Origin: JACQAI01 sp035507915
GTDB taxonomy: Bacteria > Pseudomonadota > Alphaproteobacteria > Elsterales > Elsteraceae
Direction of reading: 5' to 3'
NCBI GenBank assembly: GCA_035507915.1
Contig: DATJNS010000035.1
Coordinates: 1 to 23,403 of the forward strand
DNA length: 23,403 nucleotides
The notes below the pieces were generated by a model. It did no database searches and had not been told where the DNA came from. It saw nothing but the letters and a program-made list of their open reading frames with translations. Positions 19,860 to 23,403 of the stretch are shown piece by piece. How positions within the stretch are numbered: position 1 is the stretch's first letter; every line of letters starts with the position of its first letter. Made by a program: the position numbers and the translations under genes.

Positions 19860-21314
19860 ATGGCCACGCCCACCCGCGAGTCGCTGCTGTTGTCGGCGCG
19901 GCTGCAGCGGCTGCCGACGACGCGCTACACCTGCCTGTTCGTCCTCCTCCTGTCGGGGGCGCTGGTCGTCGAGGCGCTCGACATCGGCAGCCTGTCGATC
20001 ATCCTGCCGGTGCTGAAGCCGCTGATGAAGCTCAGCCCGATCGAGGTCGGCATGCTCGCCGCCTCGTCGGCGATCGGCATCACGCTCGGCGTGATCCCGA
20101 CCGGCCTGATGGCCGACCGCTTCGGGCGCAAGATCGTGCTGGTCGGCGGCATGCTGTGGTTCTCCGGCCTGACGATGGCCGCCGCGGCGGCGCCCAACTA
20201 CACGACCCTGCTGGTCCTGCGCGGCCTTTCGGGGCTCGGTATGGCGCCGACCTTCATCATGCCCTACGCGCTCGTCTCCGAGCTGGTCTCGGCGCGCACG
20301 CGCGCGGCCTTCGCCGGCCTCATGGAGTCGGCGCTCGGCATCGGCTATATCGCCGCGCCGATCCTCGGCCTGGTCGTCGTGCCGCATTTCGCGCCCGACG
20401 TCTCGTGGCGCATCTTCCTCGTGATCGCCGGGCTGCCGATCGTCTATGTCTGGGTGCTGTGGCGGTTCCTGCCGGAGTCGCCGCGCTGGCTGAGCCGCGT
20501 CGGCCGCCACGACGAGGCCGAGCGCATCGTCGCCGTGCTCGAGGATCGCGTCGAGCGGCTGATCGGCGCGGCGCTGCCGGAGCCGATGATGAGCGCCGAG
20601 CTCGAAGCGGCGCTCAGCGGCGAACGTCCGCGCGCCGGCTGGCGCGCCGTGCTCGAGGTCTGGCGGCCGACCTATGTCGCGCGCACGCTGGCGATGATCA
20701 GCGGCGCCTTCGGGACGTTCGCGCTGTTCTACGTCGCGGTGAACTACATCCCGTCGCTGTTCGAGGCGAAGTCGATCGGCCTGTCGAACGCCTTCATCCT
20801 GTCCTTGATGGTCACGAGCTCGCAGATCCCCGGCAAGATCCTCAACGGCGTGACGTCGGACCTGCTCGGGCGCAAGCGCACCTACGCGCTGTTCACCCTG
20901 GTGGCATTGGCGGGCGCCTACATGTTCGGCCAGAGCTCCGACCCCATCGTGATGATGGGCTGGGCCTCGCTGTTCCTGTTCGCGTCGTCGGGCTCGGCGC
21001 CGTCATATAAGATGTGGTACGCGGAGCAGTACCCGACGGCGATCCGCGCCGTCGGTCAATCCACGGTCGAGGGCCTGGGCGGCCGCCTGCTCGGCGGCGT
21101 GATCTGGACCGCGATCTTCCCCGTGCTGGTGGATCGGTTCGGCATCGCGGACACGATGGCGATCATCACCGTGCTCGGCCTGACCGCCCTCGTGATCGTG
21201 ACCGCTTTCGCGCCCGAGACCGCGGGCCGCTCGGTCGAGGAGCTCGAGGCCGGCGACATGCGCCGCAGCGCGCCGCCGGCGGGCGCGGTCGGACGCGCCC
21301 AGCCGTCGGCCTAA
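19860..21314 (+). CDS. MFS transporter
   Basis: A 484-aa permease of the major facilitator superfamily, with about 12 hydrophobic helices. The A-motif between helices 2 and 3 is DRFGRK (86-91) and the repeat version in the second half is DLLGRKR. PESPRWL (205-211) before the central loop and PETAGRS near the end are typical of the sugar-porter and aromatic-acid (AAHS) branches. An acidic D41 in helix 1 (VEALDIGSLS) fits proton coupling. CGACGGAGGAAAC precedes the ATG at 19860. It lies after the TauD dioxygenase and probably imports its substrate. The end faces a strong inverted repeat. Confidence 0.91.
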   Translation: MATPTRESLLLSARLQRLPTTRYTCLFVLLLSGALVVEALDIGSLSIILPVLKPLMKLSPIEVGMLAASSAIGITLGVIPTGLMADRFGRKIVLVGGMLWFSGLTMAAAAAPNYTTLLVLRGLSGLGMAPTFIMPYALVSELVSARTRAAFAGLMESALGIGYIAAPILGLVVVPHFAPDVSWRIFLVIAGLPIVYVWVLWRFLPESPRWLSRVGRHDEAERIVAVLEDRVERLIGAALPEPMMSAELEAALSGERPRAGWRAVLEVWRPTYVARTLAMISGAFGTFALFYVAVNYIPSLFEAKSIGLSNAFILSLMVTSSQIPGKILNGVTSDLLGRKRTYALFTLVALAGAYMFGQSSDPIVMMGWASLFLFASSGSAPSYKMWYAEQYPTAIRAVGQSTVEGLGGRLLGGVIWTAIFPVLVDRFGIADTMAIITVLGLTALVIVTAFAPETAGRSVEELEAGDMRRSAPPAGAVGRAQPSA

Positions 21315-21364
21315 GCAGAGCGCTCGCCGTCGAGCAGCGACCCCGGGCGCGCGCCGCGCGGCGC

Positions 21365-21381
21365 CGTGCAGGCGCTGCACG
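21365..21381. repeat. Short hairpin CGTGCAG-GCG-CTGCACG
   Basis: Perfect 7-bp stem with a three-base loop, about 50 bp after the MFS stop. It is followed 15 bp later by the larger 16-bp stem, so both may take part in ending the transporter transcript. Confidence 0.4.
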
Positions 21382-21395
21382 CGACGCTCGACACT

Positions 21396-21439
21396 ACGAA
21401 GGATGAAGCGCCCGCCGCGACGAGCGCTTCATCCTTCGT
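21396..21439. terminator. Bidirectional terminator-like hairpin
   Basis: Perfect 16-bp inverted repeat ACGAAGGATGAAGCGC (21396-21411) and its complement (21424-21439) with a 12-nt loop. It lies between the convergent MFS gene and the 72-aa secreted protein gene, 4 bp from the latter's stop. It has no clear U-tract, but the position and perfect stem favour termination from both sides. Confidence 0.65.
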
Positions 21440-21442
21440 CGG

Positions 21443-21661
21443 TCAGTGCTTGTCCTTGTGATGCGTGTCGGTGGCTGCGGCGGGCGTGCCCGGAGCGCCG
21501 GCGCCGGGTGTCGGCGCGGGCGTGACGGCGGGCGCGGGCATGCCCGGTGCGGCATTGCCTGCCGCCTCGCCCTTGCCGGCGTTCTTGCTGTCCGCCGCGA
21601 AGGCGGCGCCCGCCAGCAGCAGCGTGCCCAGCATCACGGTCGTGACCAATGCTCGTGCCAT
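21443..21661 (-). CDS. Small secreted Ala/Pro/Gly-rich protein (72 aa)
   Basis: Leftward gene with ATG at 21661 behind GGAGG. A TTG at 21673 in frame would pull the ribosome site into the protein and is rejected. Residues 1-24 form a signal peptide (basic MAR, hydrophobic core, cut after AFA). The mature part, about 48 residues, is low-complexity Pro, Ala, Gly and Thr, ending in the charged DTHHKDKH. No family is recognised. A possible anaerobox lies 65-78 bp upstream of the ATG with a matching -10, so it may be expressed at low oxygen. The gene ends 4 bp from a 16-bp hairpin shared with the MFS gene. Confidence 0.72.
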   Translation of the reverse strand: MARALVTTVMLGTLLLAGAAFAADSKNAGKGEAAGNAAPGMPAPAVTPAPTPGAGAPGTPAAATDTHHKDKH

Positions 21662-21698
21662 GTCATCCTCCAAAGAACCGACGTTTCTGGAGGATCAA

Positions 21699-21704
21699 AG
21701 AATA
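21699..21704 (-). promoter_or_regulatory. Predicted -10 element TATTCT of the 72-aa secreted protein gene
   Basis: TATTCT on the minus strand lies 28 bp from the centre of the FNR-like box. A start site 6-7 nt further on (about 21691) would put the box centre at about -41 and leave a 30-nt leader with the GGAGG site. Confidence 0.4.
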
Positions 21705-21725
21705 AAGGTCGTTCCGAAACCGACC

Positions 21726-21739
21726 TTGACATGGATCAA
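21726..21739. promoter_or_regulatory. FNR/FixK-type box TTGAC-ATGG-ATCAA
   Basis: Plus strand TTGACATGGATCAA, minus strand TTGATCCATGTCAA, flanked by C and G so that the palindrome is CTTGA-N6-TCAAG. It fits the TTGAY-N4-RTCAA pattern of FNR, FixK, DNR and related oxygen- or NO-responsive regulators. Its position, centred about 41 bp upstream of the predicted start for the 72-aa gene, is that of a class II activator site. Confidence 0.6.
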
Positions 21740-21787
21740 GTTACGCCTTTGCGCGGGATCGCGCCCAGGCTCGCATGCGATCGGCGC

Positions 21788-22111
21788 TCAGTGATGCTCC
21801 CAATAGCGCTCCTTGTCGCGCCAGCCGTGGTCGTGGTCGCGATCGTGGTTCCACGCGTAGTAGTGCTCGCGGTTCTCGGCCCGCCAGTGCTCCATCTCCT
21901 CGTGATTGCGCCAGGCGTGCCAGTTGTGGCCGCGATCCCAGTAACCGTCGGCGTAGCCGAACGCGATGCCGCCCGGGCCGACCCCGACCGACACGTCCGC
22001 CGCCACGGCCGGCGCGCCCGCCAGCCCGGCCATCCCCACCATCAGGCATCCGGCGGCCAGACCGGCGACCAGAACCGACCCGAGACTCCAGCTTTTGCTG
22101 CGTCGCGTCAT
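21788..22111 (-). CDS. Secreted His/Trp-rich protein (107 aa), unknown function
   Basis: Leftward gene. The ATG at 22111 has GGAAGGAAA about 10 nt upstream. The first 40 residues are a signal sequence: basic MTRRSKSW, a hydrophobic stretch (VLVAGLAAGCLMVGMAG), and a likely cut after APAVA. A lipobox is not convincing (AAGC). The mature part starts DVSVGVGPGGIAFGYADGY, then about 45 residues crowded with His, Trp, Asp, Glu and Arg, ending YWEHH; about ten His and seven Trp occur in the last 56 residues. Similar short WDRGHxWHxW proteins exist in Rhodospirillales (from memory) without known function. Metal or heme binding is a guess. It is upstream of the 72-aa gene, with 126 bp between. Confidence 0.75.
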   Translation of the reverse strand: MTRRSKSWSLGSVLVAGLAAGCLMVGMAGLAGAPAVAADVSVGVGPGGIAFGYADGYWDRGHNWHAWRNHEEMEHWRAENREHYYAWNHDRDHDHGWRDKERYWEHH

Positions 22112-22207
22112 GTTGTTGTTTCCTTCCGAGATGTGGAACCCCGCAGACAACGCGGCACGCCGGCGCGCGGTTGCCGCGCCCGGGCTGCGCGCGTCGCCAA
22201 ACTGCGC

Positions 22208-22213
22208 TAGCCT
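22208..22213 (+). promoter_or_regulatory. Predicted -10 element TAGCCT of the LysE gene
   Basis: GCGCTAGCCT resembles the TAGNNT hexamers found upstream of other genes here. Transcription from about 22220 would leave a 32-nt leader with GGGGGAGAG before the GTG at 22252. Confidence 0.28.
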
Positions 22214-22251
22214 GTCGACCGGGCCGGAGCGGTCTGGCGGGGGAGAGCGTC

Positions 22252-22872
22252 GTGTCGATACAGCTTTATCTGGCGTTCGTGCTGGCGAGCGTGATCCTGA
22301 TCCTGATCCCCGGCCCCAACGTCTCGCTGATCGTCGCCAACAGCCTGAGCTACGGCGCGCGCTATGCGCTCGTGACGGTGGCGGGCACGAGCTCGGCGAT
22401 GGTCGTGCAGCTGACCCTGACGGTGCTCGGCATGACGTCGGCCATGCTGGTGCTGGCCGCCTGGTTCGACTGGCTGCGCTGGATCGGCGTCGCCTATCTC
22501 TTGTGGCTCGGCGTCGCCCACTGGCTCAAAGCGCCGGCGCCGCTCGCCCTGGTGGCGCCGCCGCGCGGCGCCGCCTGGCGTATGTACTGGCAGGGTTTTT
22601 TGGTGTCGCTGACCAACCCCAAGACCTTGTTCTTCTACGCTGCCTTCCTGCCGCAGTTCGTCGACCCGACGGCGCCGCTGATGCCCCAGCTCGTGCTGCT
22701 CAGCGCGAGCTTCCTCGCCCTCGCGATCGTGCTCGACGGCGCGTGGTGCCTCGGCGCCGCGCGGCTGCGGCCGCTGCTCCGAACCCAGGCGCTGATGCGC
22801 CTGCGCAACCGCGTGACCGGCACGCTCCTGATCGCGTCCGGCCTCGGCCTCGCGCTGGCGCGTCGGCAGTAG
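22252..22872 (+). CDS. LysE/RhtB family exporter
   Basis: A 206-aa membrane protein with about six helices, the usual size for amino-acid exporters of this family. ILIPGPN (residues 17-23) is the family signature in helix 1, and VSLTNPKTLFFYAAFLPQF lies in the middle with its NPK motif. The GTG start at 22252 follows GGGGGAGAG. An upstream in-phase extension to 21775 is antisense to the His/Trp-rich gene and rejected. Such proteins pump out amino acids, homoserine lactones or related compounds; the substrate is unknown. It is 21 bp ahead of the FkbM segment and may be co-transcribed. Confidence 0.9.
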   Translation: MSIQLYLAFVLASVILILIPGPNVSLIVANSLSYGARYALVTVAGTSSAMVVQLTLTVLGMTSAMLVLAAWFDWLRWIGVAYLLWLGVAHWLKAPAPLALVAPPRGAAWRMYWQGFLVSLTNPKTLFFYAAFLPQFVDPTAPLMPQLVLLSASFLALAIVLDGAWCLGAARLRPLLRTQALMRLRNRVTGTLLIASGLGLALARRQ

Positions 22873-22893
22873 CCCGGCGGACGGTCGAACATC

Positions 22894-23403
22894 ATGGCGG
22901 ACGCGGCGGAGGATCCGGTCGCCCTGGCGGCAGCCCTGCCGCGCGCCCGGCGCGACGACGCGCTGTACCTCGCCTGCCGCGATTACGTCGCGCGCTGCGA
23001 CGGTACCGGCAATTCCGACATGGCGACCAACGGCGAGCTGGCGTTGCTGTCCGCCACGATCCCGAGCTGCCGCGTCGTCTTCGACGTCGGCGCCCATACC
23101 GGCGACTGGACCGCGGCCGCGCTGGCGCTCAACCCGGCGCTGGTCGTCCACGCCTTCGAGCCGTCGGCACGCAACGCCGCGGCGCTGCGCGCGCGCAACT
23201 TCCCGGCCGGCGTGATGCGGTCGAGGGTCGTCATGACGGATCGGCGGACGGCACGGTGCCGCCGCTATCCCGCCATCGCCGCGGCGTTCAGGATGCCGCA
23301 GGAGAGCTGCGCCGCCGCCAGCACCAGCGCGGGCCCGACCTCGCCGCGCTCGATGGCCGCCGGCAGGCGCCGCATCACGAGCGCGACCGCACCCGCGGCG
23401 ATC
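22894..23403 (+). CDS. FkbM family methyltransferase, 5' segment, apparently disrupted
   Basis: The ATG at 22894 lies 21 bp after the LysE stop. The first ~108 codons fit the FkbM (Methyltransf_21) family: NGELALLS, the SAM-binding VVFDVGAHTGDWT and VVHAFEPSARNAAALRARNFP. FkbM enzymes O-methylate sugars or other alcohols with S-adenosylmethionine. After about codon 108 (near 23217) the frame stays open to the window end, but the sequence (TDRRTARCRRYPAIAA) becomes Arg/Ala-rich and no longer looks like the family. That second part overlaps, antisense, the 3' end of a plausible leftward gene. So the gene is probably truncated or frameshifted there; without the next kilobase I cannot tell which. 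Confidence 0.62.
   Translation, partial: MADAAEDPVALAAALPRARRDDALYLACRDYVARCDGTGNSDMATNGELALLSATIPSCRVVFDVGAHTGDWTAAALALNPALVVHAFEPSARNAAALRARNFPAGVMRSRVVMTDRRTARCRRYPAIAAAFRMPQESCAAASTSAGPTSPRSMAAGRRRITSATAPAAI
23265..23403 (-). CDS. C-terminal end of a leftward hydrophobic protein (partial)
   Basis: The minus strand ends with a TAG at 23265-23267. Reading back from it gives a coherent last 45 residues: AAGAVALVMRRLP, AAIERGEVGPALVLAAAQLS and CGILNAAAMAG. This looks like the final one or two membrane helices of a larger protein whose start lies beyond the window. I do not recognise the family. It converges with the LysE-FkbM operon, and the FkbM frame overlaps it antisense. Confidence 0.45.
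   Translation of the reverse strand, partial: IAAGAVALVMRRLPAAIERGEVGPALVLAAAQLSCGILNAAAMAG

Noticed and set aside
18735..20510. Long minus-strand open frame (591 codons)
   Set aside because: Antisense to the second TauD and the MFS gene; low-complexity and without a start signal.

Overview
The window is chromosomal DNA of very high G+C content (roughly 70% by eye). It comes most likely from an alphaproteobacterium of the Rhodospirillales/Reyranella/Bradyrhizobium type. The evidence is the GC-rich codon use, the density of CoA-transferase, TauD, Bug-receptor and amidohydrolase genes, the dispersed palindromes beginning CGTCATTGCGAG, and a FixK/FNR-type box. Taxonomy is inferred from these traits, not proven. 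No rRNA, tRNA, CRISPR array, transposase or prophage gene was seen.

Layout. 1-1856: a CaiB/BaiF CoA-transferase (5' end outside the window) overlapping a crotonase-fold enoyl-CoA hydratase. 1867-2707: two small leftward genes (a 50-aa one-helix membrane protein and a 78-aa protein), then gene-free DNA with REP-like palindromes. 2708-3866: a leftward pair, DUF1883 protein then a TauD/TfdA dioxygenase. 4016-4603: a DUF433/DUF5615 toxin-antitoxin-like pair whose DUF5615 gene is frameshifted. 4678-8043: an operon of amidohydrolase, alpha/beta hydrolase and M20 carbamoylase-type amidase. 8254-12086: aldo/keto reductase and Bug receptor (ATGA overlap), a leftward SDR, and a second Bug receptor. 12263-13266: a leftward pair, an Ala/Lys/Pro-rich coiled-coil protein and a carboxymuconolactone-decarboxylase-like protein. 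13361-17192: alpha/beta hydrolase, HpcH/HpaI aldolase, an alpha/beta hydrolase with a Cys in the nucleophile position, and an LLM flavin-dependent oxidoreductase. 17197-21314: a PAS_5 protein, a LysR regulator, a divergent second TauD dioxygenase and an MFS transporter. 21443-22111: two small secreted proteins, one behind a FixK/FNR-type promoter. 22252-end: a LysE exporter, a 5' FkbM methyltransferase segment, and the 3' end of a leftward hydrophobic protein.

The genes look like a scavenging island: periplasmic binding proteins and an MFS carrier would capture organic acids or amides. Hydrolases, amidases, 2-oxoglutarate dioxygenases and flavin enzymes would then process them, and CoA-transferase, hydratase and aldolase would feed central metabolism. 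No single substrate can be named from sequence.

The most interesting non-coding signals are two predicted CRP/FNR-superfamily promoters with the operator centred about 41 bp upstream of the inferred start site, each driving a very small envelope protein. Others are a recurrent TAGNNT hexamer exactly 6 nt before start codons that lack a Shine-Dalgarno sequence (probable leaderless mRNAs), three palindromic repeats of identical 84-bp length, and a 40-bp inverted repeat with G-quadruplex motifs that holds the ribosome binding site of the Cys-hydrolase gene.
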